Assembly: GCA_965231765.1 (NCBI GenBank)
Contig: OZ246887.1
Span: 4,960,001 to 5,024,000 of the forward strand
Direction of reading: 5' to 3'
From: JAAXHF01 sp963665955
GTDB taxonomy: Bacteria; Desulfobacterota; Binatia; Bin18
DNA: 64,000 nucleotides
Every line of letters begins with the position of its first letter. Position 1 is the stretch's first letter. Of the stretch, positions 51,717-59,864 are shown in pieces. The notes under the pieces were generated by a model. That model was not told the DNA's origin. It searched no databases and saw only the letters and a list, made by a program, of their open reading frames with translations. The translations under genes and the position numbers were made by a program.

Positions 51717-52985
51717 TTATCCCAGATCAAATTCAATATCCAAGAAACTCAAGAAGCCCGCTCCAGTCGTTGGCACGCTCTGGGCTTGTTGCTGAATACG
51801 CGACAGGTCTAGCGGTCCGTCTACACTCAAATGGGCAAACACAAACTGTAAGGTGCGAACGCTGACCCATGGCCAGGCCAGACCCAAGCTCGCAATGAGG
51901 AGCAGGATATTTTGCAGTCTGAGAAAAAGCAGGCCATCAGCGGTCACAGTAGAATGAAAGCGGGCGCTGAGAATAGACGTATGATCCCACAGGTAGCGTT
52001 GTTTTTTGACCGAGAACCACAGCCAGCAAGCACCGACCAGGGGCACTATCAGTAAAAAGGCGAGCAGCTGACTATTGAGCGAAAAAAGGAGGACATACAA
52101 GACAGCCGACAGCAGACTGAGCAAAATGGCTGGCACCGGGCTGCTCACAACATCTCGCCACACAAGTCCCCAGACTGGGATAAGAAAGAGGCCGGCGAGC
52201 ATACTGCTGGGCAGCCGAGACAGCACAATCACGAGAGGAATCGCCAGCAGGATTGCCGCAAAGAGTAGCATATAGCTCCGCCACAGCTCTTTCCCCTGTC
52301 CGTCGAACTGAAATGCTTGATCCCCACAGTAGGAATGGGACACCAGAAAACGCTGCCGCTCAATCATGAACCACGGATAATACGCGCCGAGGGTGACAAG
52401 TGAGAACAGGCTACCTTTTAACACCAGCTTGAGAAAAGCGCTCGGGGTGCCACGAAACGAAAACCGAATGCCCCGCCACGAGGTCCGACTCAGGCGGTAG
52501 CGGCGTGCTCCGACAGTCGCCAGCGGCACAAAGATGAAACCGAGCGCCAGGGACAACAGGGTGACGATCCATCGTGTTGTGGGGCTGTGCGGCACCACCA
52601 CCGAGACCAAGCCTAGGAGAGCATACGGAATCCCAAACACGGCCAAGACCTTGAGGAAACCAATCAGCAGTTCTTTGCCCTGACCATGATAGGCAAAGCG
52701 ATCTGTCCCGAACTGTGTCTGACTCAACATATAGCGTCGCACCCGGACCTTGGCCCAGAAGCGATACAGACCAAAGGTGAGCAGGGTCAGAAGAAGATTC
52801 ACAACAAAGATGCCCAGGAGTGACAGGATTGAGCCATGCCAGGATAGACGCTGGCTGTCCTGTGCCTGTGTCACGGCTGGTGGTGTTGATTGGGGGGCAG
52901 CCTGAGCGCTCAGCGGGCCGCCACAGCGCCCACAAAAGCGGGCTTGGTCTCTGTTTTCATGGCGACAAGATTGACACACACGCAT
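51717..52985 (-). CDS. DUF898 (YjgN) family membrane protein with N-terminal zinc ribbon
   Basis: 422 residues. The N-terminal 30 residues form a zinc ribbon (CQSCRHENRDQARFCGRCGG). Then repeated membrane segments with YjgN-type features (LTLLTFGLYRFWAKVRVRRYML, FAYHGQGKELLIGFLKV, YRLSRTSWRGIRFSFRG, YYPWFMIERQRFLV, FDGQGKELW). The YHGQGKE and FDGQGKE segments show an internal duplication. Function unknown; it is encoded with an M48 protease, a typical YjgN neighbourhood. 72 bases upstream of the protease start. Confidence 0.85.
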   Translation of the reverse strand: MRVCQSCRHENRDQARFCGRCGGPLSAQAAPQSTPPAVTQAQDSQRLSWHGSILSLLGIFVVNLLLTLLTFGLYRFWAKVRVRRYMLSQTQFGTDRFAYHGQGKELLIGFLKVLAVFGIPYALLGLVSVVVPHSPTTRWIVTLLSLALGFIFVPLATVGARRYRLSRTSWRGIRFSFRGTPSAFLKLVLKGSLFSLVTLGAYYPWFMIERQRFLVSHSYCGDQAFQFDGQGKELWRSYMLLFAAILLAIPLVIVLSRLPSSMLAGLFLIPVWGLVWRDVVSSPVPAILLSLLSAVLYVLLFSLNSQLLAFLLIVPLVGACWLWFSVKKQRYLWDHTSILSARFHSTVTADGLLFLRLQNILLLIASLGLAWPWVSVRTLQFVFAHLSVDGPLDLSRIQQQAQSVPTTGAGFLSFLDIEFDLG

Positions 52986-52992
52986 AGAAGAC

Positions 52993-53493
52993 CTATTGCG
53001 CCTCAGGAGAATCCGTTTCAGCAGGTGCTAGTGGAAGTGGTACCAGGTCTGACTGTGTGTCCGGGTTTTGATCGTGGGCTGGCGTCTCTTCCGTTTCTTG
53101 TCCAAGACGGTCTCGTAGCTCGTGTATATATTCCTTGAGGTACGGCAGGAGCAGCTTCTCCACACTTGTCAGCCCCGCACCCAGCAGGACCATAACGAGC
53201 AGGTACACCATCCCTAAGCGACGCCACGCGGCAGAAGAGGCGACGCCGAGCAGCAGCTGGTCATTCCTCAAGATATGGAGACTGGGATACCAGAATCTTT
53301 CGATGAGTTGGACCTGTAACGAAGACCCATCGTCAAGAGAGAAGGTCTGGCCGGCAAGCAGCTGCGTCTTATTGGCGAAGCTGCCTATATGGCTACCGTC
53401 CAAGTGAATCGTCAGTGTCCGCCACTGCCAACCCCAGCTGAGTTCTAGCCGCTTTGGTGCTCCTGGTTCCAAAGCAAACTTTTGTCGTGGCAT
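52993..53493 (-). CDS. Membrane-anchored protein of unknown function
   Basis: 166 residues. The first ~90 residues look like a small beta-rich domain (KRLELSWGWQWRTLTIHLDG, LDDGSSLQVQLIERFWYPSLHI), followed by one membrane segment (LGMVYLLVMVLLGAGLTS), a charged helix and an acidic/Pro-rich tail (ETEETPAHDQNPDTQSDLVP). It precedes the YjgN gene by 7 bases, so it is probably an accessory of the YjgN/M48 pair. No family recognised. Confidence 0.75.
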   Translation of the reverse strand: MPRQKFALEPGAPKRLELSWGWQWRTLTIHLDGSHIGSFANKTQLLAGQTFSLDDGSSLQVQLIERFWYPSLHILRNDQLLLGVASSAAWRRLGMVYLLVMVLLGAGLTSVEKLLLPYLKEYIHELRDRLGQETEETPAHDQNPDTQSDLVPLPLAPAETDSPEAQ

Positions 53494-53510
53494 TCCGAGC
53501 GCTCCGACTG

Positions 53511-54872
53511 TTACAAAAACTGTGGTTCACGATCGAATCCCAACACCTGCTCGCACCACTTGCCGACGTGTAGCAATTTTTCCTCGGCAAAAGTGCCTGC
53601 CATGAGCTGCATACCAAACGGCAAACCGGTTGTGCTCAGGCCCGAGGGGAGCCCCAAACTTGGCAAGCCAGTAAAGCTGGCTGGACCATTAAACGTTGGG
53701 TCACCCGTCGTGCTTAAGCCATGCGGAGCGGGAGCCGGAGTCGAGGGGGTGAGCACGGCATCGACGGTGTGGCACACGGCATTCAAGTCATACCGAAAGC
53801 GCTGTTGATGGCGGCGGGTTTCAACATAGTCCACGGCAGACAGCTGTTGCCCTTTTTCAATCAGCTCCTGCATATTGGAACTGTAACGGGCTTTGTGTTC
53901 GGCATACACTTCGCGGTGTGAAGCCGCCGTTTCGGCAAACAGCATCTGAAAAGCTGCTTCTGGCGCACCCTTGAAACTGGCTGGCATTTTTATCTCCTCT
54001 ATCTGTGCCCCGGCATCAGCAAACTGCGCAACAAGAGTTTCAAGGTGTATTCGGGTTTCCTGATCTGCCCGTTCGAGGAAAAATTCGCGTACCAGCCCAA
54101 GCCGTGGTGGGTGGGCTGATTGGCTATTGCGCAACGCCTGTCCGTAGTCTGGAACAGGTACGGAGACACAGGCCGGGTCGTGCGGATCATCGCCAGCCAG
54201 GGCTTGGAGCAGGAGTGCCGCATCTGTCACGCTGCGGGCAAAAATTCCAACATGATCCATACTCCAGGCCACCGGATACACGCCGTATGTACTAATCCGG
54301 CCATAGCTCGGTTTTAAACCTACACAGCCACAATAGGCGGCCGGTCGAATCGTGGAGCCGTATGTTTGTGAGCCGAGGGCTCCGGGACACATAGCCGCGG
54401 CAACCGCGGCTGCCGATCCACTGCTTGAGCCACCCGGCGTATGCTCTCGATTCCACGGATTATGCGTCGGTGAGGGGTTGAGGACCGCAAACTCGGTCGT
54501 CTGAGCTTTGCCGATAATGACCGCCCCAGCTTCTTTGAGCCGGGTGACGCTAGTGGCGTCATAGTCTGGTACAAAGTCGGCATAGATGGGTGAGCCCATT
54601 GTCGTTTTCACACCAGCAGTAAAAAAGATGTCTTTGATTCCAATCGGGATGCCGTGCAACGGTCCCCGGTAGTGTCCCTGCCGAATAGCCGTTTCGCACT
54701 CCTGAGCTGCGGATAACGCAGCATTCGCATCAACTGTGACCCAGGCTTTGAGCTGAAGCTCGAGTTGGCCTATGCGGTCAAGACACGAGCGAACCAGATC
54801 CACTGGCGACAGTTGACCGGTCCGGATCTGTTCCGCTGCGGCGGCGATAGAAAGTGTATATGGCTGTGTCAT
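53511..54872 (-). CDS. Amidase signature family enzyme
   Basis: 453 residues with AAGGTG before the ATG. Ser-cisSer-Lys triad: catalytic Lys in GIPIGIKDIFFTAG, the Gly/Ser-rich core GGSSSGSAAAVAAAMCPG, and nucleophile Ser in LGSQTYGSTIRPAAYCG. Homologous to the GatA subunit, but without gatB/gatC nearby, so it should be a stand-alone amidase acting on a small amide. Cytosolic. In the reverse operon with a VOC protein upstream and the membrane gene 17 bases downstream. Confidence 0.92.
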   Translation of the reverse strand: MTQPYTLSIAAAAEQIRTGQLSPVDLVRSCLDRIGQLELQLKAWVTVDANAALSAAQECETAIRQGHYRGPLHGIPIGIKDIFFTAGVKTTMGSPIYADFVPDYDATSVTRLKEAGAVIIGKAQTTEFAVLNPSPTHNPWNREHTPGGSSSGSAAAVAAAMCPGALGSQTYGSTIRPAAYCGCVGLKPSYGRISTYGVYPVAWSMDHVGIFARSVTDAALLLQALAGDDPHDPACVSVPVPDYGQALRNSQSAHPPRLGLVREFFLERADQETRIHLETLVAQFADAGAQIEEIKMPASFKGAPEAAFQMLFAETAASHREVYAEHKARYSSNMQELIEKGQQLSAVDYVETRRHQQRFRYDLNAVCHTVDAVLTPSTPAPAPHGLSTTGDPTFNGPASFTGLPSLGLPSGLSTTGLPFGMQLMAGTFAEEKLLHVGKWCEQVLGFDREPQFL

Positions 54873-54900
54873 CGTTTCACCTTCAGCCTCAACAGTACTG

Positions 54901-54923
54901 GCCCTCTCCCAAAAGGAGAGGGC
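54901..54923. repeat. Palindromic hairpin, variant of the CCCTCTCC element
   Basis: GCCCTCTCC (54901-54909) pairs perfectly with GGAGAGGGC (54915-54923) around CAAAA. It shares the GCCCTCTCC/GGAGAGGGC arms with the repeats at 10960 and 46783 but has a different loop. It lies between the VOC and amidase genes. Confidence 0.6.
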
Positions 54924-54949
54924 AAAAACTGAACACTGAAAACGGGCAA

Positions 54950-55408
54950 CTACTCCTCCACCAACTCATCAAGCTGGACCAAGATACCATCCGGGTCGCA
55001 CAGAAACGCACTATGAAAAATGCCGTCGGCTGTCTTGGCTTGAGAAGGTGGGACAACAAACTCCGCGCCTTTCCCTTTCAGCTCTTCATACACGGCGGGT
55101 AGATCGTCAACCCAAAAGGCAAAATGATGCACGCCGATCTGGTCAAGCTTAATGGGCTCGCCGCTAACCGGTTTGTCTGAATGCTCGGACAAGACAAGAA
55201 ATGCCTCATCTTTGCCGCGTTTCCAGTACAAGGTTGCCACCCGACGCTGCTCGTGCGGGTCTTTATACAAGGCCGGCAGCACCGTGCCCTTGGTTGATTG
55301 GACTTCATCCCGGACCACTTCGAAGCCGAGTAAGTCCCGATAAAAGGCCAATGATTTGTCCATATCGCGGACGCCAACAGCAATATGCGAAACGCCTTTG
55401 GTGAGCAT
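54950..55408 (-). CDS. VOC superfamily (glyoxalase/dioxygenase-fold) protein
   Basis: 152 residues, AAGGAGGG upstream. VOC fold with repeated beta-alpha-beta-beta-beta units: ISHIAVGVRDMDKSLAFYRDLLGFEVV, then GVHHFAFWVDDLPAVYEELK, and FHSAFLCDPDGILVQLDE. Metal ligands are likely His in HIAV, Glu or His in HHFAFW and Glu near the end (VQLDE). Enzyme class (lyase, dioxygenase or isomerase) cannot be decided. First gene of the reverse operon ending in the double CaiB. Confidence 0.88.
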   Translation of the reverse strand: MLTKGVSHIAVGVRDMDKSLAFYRDLLGFEVVRDEVQSTKGTVLPALYKDPHEQRRVATLYWKRGKDEAFLVLSEHSDKPVSGEPIKLDQIGVHHFAFWVDDLPAVYEELKGKGAEFVVPPSQAKTADGIFHSAFLCDPDGILVQLDELVEE

Positions 55409-55655
55409 ACGACTTCCCTCCTTATGTCTCTTGGTATCTCTTGGTGTCTCTTGTCTGCCACTGGAATGGTAGGGAAGTCAAGCGATGAGGAGGAGACTGC
55501 TTTTCCTGGCGGTTTTTTCTGACGCGCTATGAGGGGTGCTTCGCTTACGTCTCCTCACGCCTCAGACTATCTGCCAGCAGTGCTTTACAATGCAGTCCTG
55601 GGGTGGAACAGTAGCTGAGAATTTTCTAGGGTTGACGTGTCGGAGGACGAGCAGT

Positions 55656-57458
55656 ATGGAAACAGACGGTCTCAAAGCAGCAGGTATATGCTGGGCTCTT
55701 GAGGATCTGTACGAGAGTCCTGATGATCCGCGTCTCGGGGCTGATTTAGCACGTGCCAAACAGCAGGCCGAGGCATTTGCTGCAGCCTACCGGGGCAAAA
55801 TCGCGAGTGGACAACTCGACGGGTCTGGTTTGGCTGCCGCTCTTGCCGAGTACGAAGCCCTCTCAGCCTTAGCATCCCGGCCGTCATTTTATGCTTCTTT
55901 GCTGTTTGCCGCTGAGACCCAGAATCAAGCCGCCCAGCAGCTGGTCCAACGTACGCGTGAAGCCGCGACCGAGACGAGCAATCTCACCCTCTTTTTTGCG
56001 CTGGAGCTGATTGCCCTCGACGACGCGCAGCTTGCGGCTCTGTTAGCCACGCCAGCCCTGGCCGAGTATCAACACTATATTGAATCCGTGCGTCGTTTTA
56101 AGCCGCACACCTTGAGTGAAAAAGAAGAACAGTTGCTCAACCAAAAGAGACTGTCTGGCCAGAGCGCTTTTGTCCAGCTGTTTGGCGAACTCAGCGGCTC
56201 GCTACGCTTCACGGTTGACATCGAAGGCGGAGAAGATAGCGAAGCGCGTGAGCTGAGCGATGGCGAAGTCATGGCTCTGCTACGCCACCCCGCTGCCGCC
56301 GTTCGAGAGCGTGCCATGACGGTGTTTCTGGAAACCTATGCTAGCCATGGGCTGGTGCTCAGCTCAATCTTTAATAATATCCTGCTTGATCACAAGATTG
56401 ATTGTGAGATGCGCCAGTACGCTGACGTCGTCTTGCCGACCCACTTGGCCAACGAAATCGCGCCGGCAACAGTCGAGGCTATGATGCAGGCGGTCGAACG
56501 TCACTATCCTGTGGCGCAGGAATATTTCCAGCTCAAGGCGCGTTTGCTGGGATTAGAGCGATTGAAGAATACCGACGTGTATGCCCCGATTGAAGGCGTG
56601 GCGGAGTCCCTTTCGTTTGCCCAGGCCCAGGATCTGATTGTGACCGCTTTTGGCCGCTTCAATGCGCAGTTTGGCGCGATTGCCTTAGAGTTTTTTCAGA
56701 AACGCTGGATCGACGCCGAAGTCCGAGCCGGCAAACGAGGCGGGGCGTTCTGTGCCGCCCTATCACCCGAACATCATCCGTATATTTTGTGTAGCTATAC
56801 CGGGACTGGGCGAGACGTGGCGACGATTGCCCACGAGCTTGGGCATGGGATTCATTATTCCTTAGCCCGCCGCCAAAAGCTGCTGAACTACGACGCGCCG
56901 CTGGTGCTGGCGGAAACCGCCTCGGTGTTTGCCGAGATTGTTCTGACCCGCCACCTGTTGGCCGAGGCCAAAAATCAGGCCACCCGTCGGGCTATTCTGT
57001 GCGATGTGCTCCAGGATATATATGGCACAGTCTTTCGCCAGACGGCGTTGACCCGGTTTGAGATCGCCGCCCACGCCAAACGCCAAGAAGGTATCCTGAG
57101 TCCTGACCAGATCGGTAATTTGTGGTGGAACGAACAGGCCAAATTATTTGGCGACAGCGTCGAGATGTTGCCCATCTCTCGCTGGGGCTGGTCGTATATT
57201 CCTCATTTTATCCACAGCCGTTTCTACTGCTATTCGTATTCCTTTGGTGAGTTACTAACCTTGGCCCTGTTTCAGCGCTACCTCGATGAGGGCGAGGCAT
57301 TTATTCCGGCCTACTTGCAGTTACTGGAGAGTGGCGGCTCACAACGACCTGAACACGCCCTCGGGCGGCTCGGTATTGACATCAATCAGCCGGAATTTTG
57401 GGATCGGGGTTTCCAGGTCATCAAAGGATTTTTAGCGGATTTGCAGGAGACCGTATAA
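55656..57458 (+). CDS. M3 family oligoendopeptidase (PepF-like)
   Basis: 600 residues from the ATG at 55656 with GGAGGACG upstream; the longer frame to 55536 lacks a site. The zinc motif is intact, HELGH (393-397) in ATIAHELGHGIHYSL, with the third ligand in LAETASVFAEIVL. The early helical part (WALEDLYESPDDPRLGADL) is the PepF oligopeptidase_F domain. Cytosolic, degrades short peptides. The downstream twin-domain gene starts 4 bases after its stop. Confidence 0.92.
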   Translation: METDGLKAAGICWALEDLYESPDDPRLGADLARAKQQAEAFAAAYRGKIASGQLDGSGLAAALAEYEALSALASRPSFYASLLFAAETQNQAAQQLVQRTREAATETSNLTLFFALELIALDDAQLAALLATPALAEYQHYIESVRRFKPHTLSEKEEQLLNQKRLSGQSAFVQLFGELSGSLRFTVDIEGGEDSEARELSDGEVMALLRHPAAAVRERAMTVFLETYASHGLVLSSIFNNILLDHKIDCEMRQYADVVLPTHLANEIAPATVEAMMQAVERHYPVAQEYFQLKARLLGLERLKNTDVYAPIEGVAESLSFAQAQDLIVTAFGRFNAQFGAIALEFFQKRWIDAEVRAGKRGGAFCAALSPEHHPYILCSYTGTGRDVATIAHELGHGIHYSLARRQKLLNYDAPLVLAETASVFAEIVLTRHLLAEAKNQATRRAILCDVLQDIYGTVFRQTALTRFEIAAHAKRQEGILSPDQIGNLWWNEQAKLFGDSVEMLPISRWGWSYIPHFIHSRFYCYSYSFGELLTLALFQRYLDEGEAFIPAYLQLLESGGSQRPEHALGRLGIDINQPEFWDRGFQVIKGFLADLQETV

Positions 57459-57461
57459 GCG

Positions 57462-58064
57462 ATGTACGCGCGTGTTGTTTCGCTGCAATTCCGACCAGGT
57501 TTCCTTGATGGTTTTTTAAGCGTCTATCAGGAACATGCCGTTCCTGATTTGCTGCAACGGCGCGGATTTGACGGAGCCTTAGTCTTGACTGCTGCCGACA
57601 CCCACACGGGCATGCTGCTCTCGCTATGGGACACCCAAGAAGACGTGCGCAAATCGCAGTCTCACAGCCAGCGTATTGTGTCAGCCATATTACTGCCGTT
57701 CCTGGCCCAAACCCCAGCACTCGAAGCGTATGACGTGTGTGTCCAATCCGGGCACTATATGGGTGGAACAGCCGCCCGGATTCTGACCCTGCCTATCGTC
57801 GGAGAGCAGCTGGACGACGCGCTGGCTATCTATAATCAAGAGCTGCTGCCGGAACTCAGACGGCAAGCTGGCTTTCAAGGAGTGTTCTGGCTGGCCGACC
57901 GTGCGGCGGGCACAGGCTATGGTCTGAGTCTATGGACCAGCCCTGAGACCATGCGGGCGGCGGATGCCTCAGGAGCTTTTTTTCCCAGCGCGGCTGAAAA
58001 ACTGGCGTCATTTTTTCGTCAGCCTCCCGTTGTGACGTACTACACCGTCAGCAATCAGCTGTAA
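57462..58064 (+). CDS. Twin dimeric-alpha/beta-barrel protein (ABM-like)
   Basis: 200 residues, 3 bases after the M3 peptidase stop, thus co-translated. Two repeats of ~100 residues can be seen: MYARVVSLQFRPGFLDGFLSV...GFDGALVLTA...GMLLSLWDTQEDV and AARILTLPIVGEQLDDALAIY...GFQGVFWLAD...GYGLSLWTSPETM. The matching SLWDT/SLWTS and GFDG/GFQG segments prove the internal duplication. The ferredoxin-like barrel fold resembles antibiotic-biosynthesis monooxygenases, but no catalytic residues are clear. Confidence 0.8.
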   Translation: MYARVVSLQFRPGFLDGFLSVYQEHAVPDLLQRRGFDGALVLTAADTHTGMLLSLWDTQEDVRKSQSHSQRIVSAILLPFLAQTPALEAYDVCVQSGHYMGGTAARILTLPIVGEQLDDALAIYNQELLPELRRQAGFQGVFWLADRAAGTGYGLSLWTSPETMRAADASGAFFPSAAEKLASFFRQPPVVTYYTVSNQL

Positions 58065-58406
58065 AAACGTATCTCCTGTCCATACGTGCAAAATACGCCT
58101 GTTCCTCTACACCGTTCTGGAAGACCGTGTTCGGGCGTGGTCTTGCTGTAAGCAGTCTGCTGCGTCCGATTTTAGGGGCCTTTGTGAGACGTACTCGCCC
58201 CCCAGCACCATAGGAGCAGCCATGTTGCCTCTCGTCTGTCTCAGGCGGAGAACCTGCGTTTCGTCGTTCAGACCAAGGTGAAACGGGAAGATTGACGCAG
58301 GGATGTTCGGCGGCTACGTTGGCTGGGTGCCCTGATGACGCGGGGTGCATGTGGGAGTCGGCCCCGCGAAGCGTGAAGACGGCGGCAATAGAGAGCGAGC
58401 TCCGAT
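58065..58406. other. Intergenic stretch, no gene recognised
   Basis: 340 bases with only short frames. Small hairpins are possible, such as AAGACC...GGTCTT at 58131-58154, but nothing identifies an RNA or a mobile element. A DUF4160/DUF2442 pair starts at its right end. Confidence 0.5.
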
Positions 58407-58655
58407 ATGCCCGAAATCACCAGATTTTATGGTATCGTCATCAAATTATTCTTTGGGGACCATCCGCCTCCGCACTTCCACGCGCTGTACGGGGAATATG
58501 TGGGGCTGTTTGATATCCAGACGTTAGAAATGATCGAAGGCGACCTCCCGCCAAGAGCCAAGAGACTGGTCCTCGAATGGGCAGCGCTCCACGGAAACGA
58601 GCTGAGCGGCATGTGGACGGCCCAAGAATTCCGGAAGCTTCCCCCGCTGGAGTAG
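58407..58655 (+). CDS. DUF4160 family protein
   Basis: 82 residues. Pattern: MPEITRFYGIVIKLFFGDHPPPHFHALYG, where the GDHPPPHFH core is the family hallmark, then IEGDLPPRAKRLVLEWAALHG. DUF4160 proteins are small and usually encoded with DUF2442 partners, as here: the second gene starts two bases after this stop. The pair has been suggested to be toxin-antitoxin-like, but no activity is established to my knowledge. The ribosome site is weak. Confidence 0.87.
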   Translation: MPEITRFYGIVIKLFFGDHPPPHFHALYGEYVGLFDIQTLEMIEGDLPPRAKRLVLEWAALHGNELSGMWTAQEFRKLPPLE

Positions 58656-58657
58656 CC

Positions 58658-58951
58658 GTGCCGTATCCCAAGGTCCAAGCCGTCGAAATTCTGGACGATC
58701 ATACGCTGTTGGTGGTGTTTGAGAACGCGCACAAACGAACCTATGACGTGACGCCCTTATTGCAAAAGGCCATGTTTGCGCCCCTGAAAAACCCGGTCTT
58801 CTTCAAATCGGTGCAAGTGGAACGCGGCGGCTACGCGGTCGTCTGGAACAGCGAGATTGATATCAGTGAATACGAGTTGTGGAGCAAGGGACAGCCGGTG
58901 GCGGCGACGACTCCTTTCAATAGCCGGCGGCGGGGCAAGCTGCCCGGATAG
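58658..58951 (+). CDS. DUF2442 family protein
   Basis: 97 residues from a GTG at 58658, two bases after the DUF4160 stop; the longer frame overlaps that gene. DUF2442 pattern: VQAVEILDDHTLLVVFENAHKRTYDVTPLL, FFKSVQVERGGYAVVWNSEIDISEYELW. The C-terminus is basic (SRRRGKLPG). Proteins of this family often carry a DNA-binding role or partner a toxin; here the tight coupling with DUF4160 supports a two-gene module. Confidence 0.87.
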   Translation: MPYPKVQAVEILDDHTLLVVFENAHKRTYDVTPLLQKAMFAPLKNPVFFKSVQVERGGYAVVWNSEIDISEYELWSKGQPVAATTPFNSRRRGKLPG

Positions 58952-59046
58952 GCAGCCCACCCCCCCGCGCTGAACATTCTGCGGCCAGGGCGCCGGCTTC
59001 CCTACAATCCTTCAGCCACGTCGCGTCAATTTCTCGGCCTTCTTTC

Positions 59047-59307
59047 CCTGGCAACGAAAAATTCTGTGGCCGATATTTCACGCTGGGGAGCCTATGTGAG
59101 GGACGCGATTGTCGAGCGTTTGGGGCGGTATTTTGAGAACGCCATTGGCGCGCGGTTTATCGAATCCGGCTGAGACATCTTCTATTGGCGGCACAGACAC
59201 CACGAGGTTGATTTTGTGGTGATCGGACCCCTCAAGCAACGTGATGCGGTGGTAGTGAAGACCTCGCCGACCGTCGGCCAAGGGGCTCGTCGGCCCCGGC
59301 TGCCCTG
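59047..59307 (+). pseudogene. C-terminal DUF4143 fragment of an AAA_14-type ATPase
   Basis: The plus-strand frame reads ADISRWGAYVRDAIVERLGR, then YFENAIGARFIESG, TGA, then DIFYWRHRHHEVDFVV and a stop after VVVKTSPTVGQ. The WGxYVExAIGAxL...YWRxxxxEVDFVV...KxS order is that of the DUF4143 domain at the end of AAA_14 ATPases. It has an in-frame TGA in the middle and no N-terminal ATPase domain. On the other strand nearby (59270-59345) a frame begins RTALAFDTHKAIRALRAAGA, similar to the start of DUF1640-type coiled-coil proteins, possibly a second relic. Confidence 0.6.
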
Positions 59308-59371
59308 AGCGCCCTGATGGCCTTGTGGGTGTCGAATGCGAGGGCGGTTCGTGAACCGCCGCTATATTGAC

Positions 59372-59848
59372 TTAGCCATTCTGTATAAACGGCTTCTTGG
59401 CCCAGCCTTCCTCGAAAGGGGTCCAGAATTGGGACGCCACAGAGAGGTGGCGAAACTTCCACTCGCCGTTCACTTTGACATATTGCTCATCGTACTTGGC
59501 CGCACCCCACACAGCTTGGTTGTCCTTTGCAAAGGTACACGCCTGAAACAAATACCAAGTCCCGGTAGCAGTATCACCGTCCACTTCGATCATCGGATTC
59601 ATGACATAGTGCAGGGCAAATGGCAGCTGCTTTGGAGCGCCGGTGAAAAATTTGCGAATCGCGTCAGCCCCTTCACATTTACCAAACGTGTCTCCACTGT
59701 CCCACACGCCGTCTTCTGTAAACAGACTGGCGATACCGTCCGGATTATAGCCGTCATCACAAAAGCCACAGTAGCGGGCCTTGAGGCGTTTGATGGCCTC
59801 GGTGTCCTCCAGGACTTGGAGCCGTTGGGCTAATTCTTCGAGATTCAT
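59372..59848 (-). CDS. NTF2-like (SnoaL-type) protein, paralogue of the gene at 36541
   Basis: 158 residues from the ATG at 59848 (AAAGGAGAG upstream). Same order of motifs as the other copy: LEDTEAIKRLKARYCGFCD, LFTEDGVWDSGDTFGKCEG, ALHYVMNPMIEVDGDTATGT and FWTPFEEGWAKKPF. Sequence differs from the paralogue in the pocket-lining parts (TFAKDNQAVWGAAK versus TLGEQNQAMWLAAK). It follows the MFS gene on the same strand by 16 bases. An enzyme of the SnoaL or hydratase type is likely; the substrate is unknown. Confidence 0.85.
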   Translation of the reverse strand: MNLEELAQRLQVLEDTEAIKRLKARYCGFCDDGYNPDGIASLFTEDGVWDSGDTFGKCEGADAIRKFFTGAPKQLPFALHYVMNPMIEVDGDTATGTWYLFQACTFAKDNQAVWGAAKYDEQYVKVNGEWKFRHLSVASQFWTPFEEGWAKKPFIQNG

Positions 59849-59864
59849 CGCACTCTCCTTTGTC

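Noticed and set aside
53511..54872. GatA subunit of the tRNA amidotransferase
   Set aside because: gatB and gatC are absent nearby and the neighbours are unrelated, so a stand-alone amidase is the safer call.
58065..58406. Possible structured RNA or group II intron end upstream of DUF4160
   Set aside because: Only small hairpins could be drawn; no conserved intron domain V or known RNA motif was seen.
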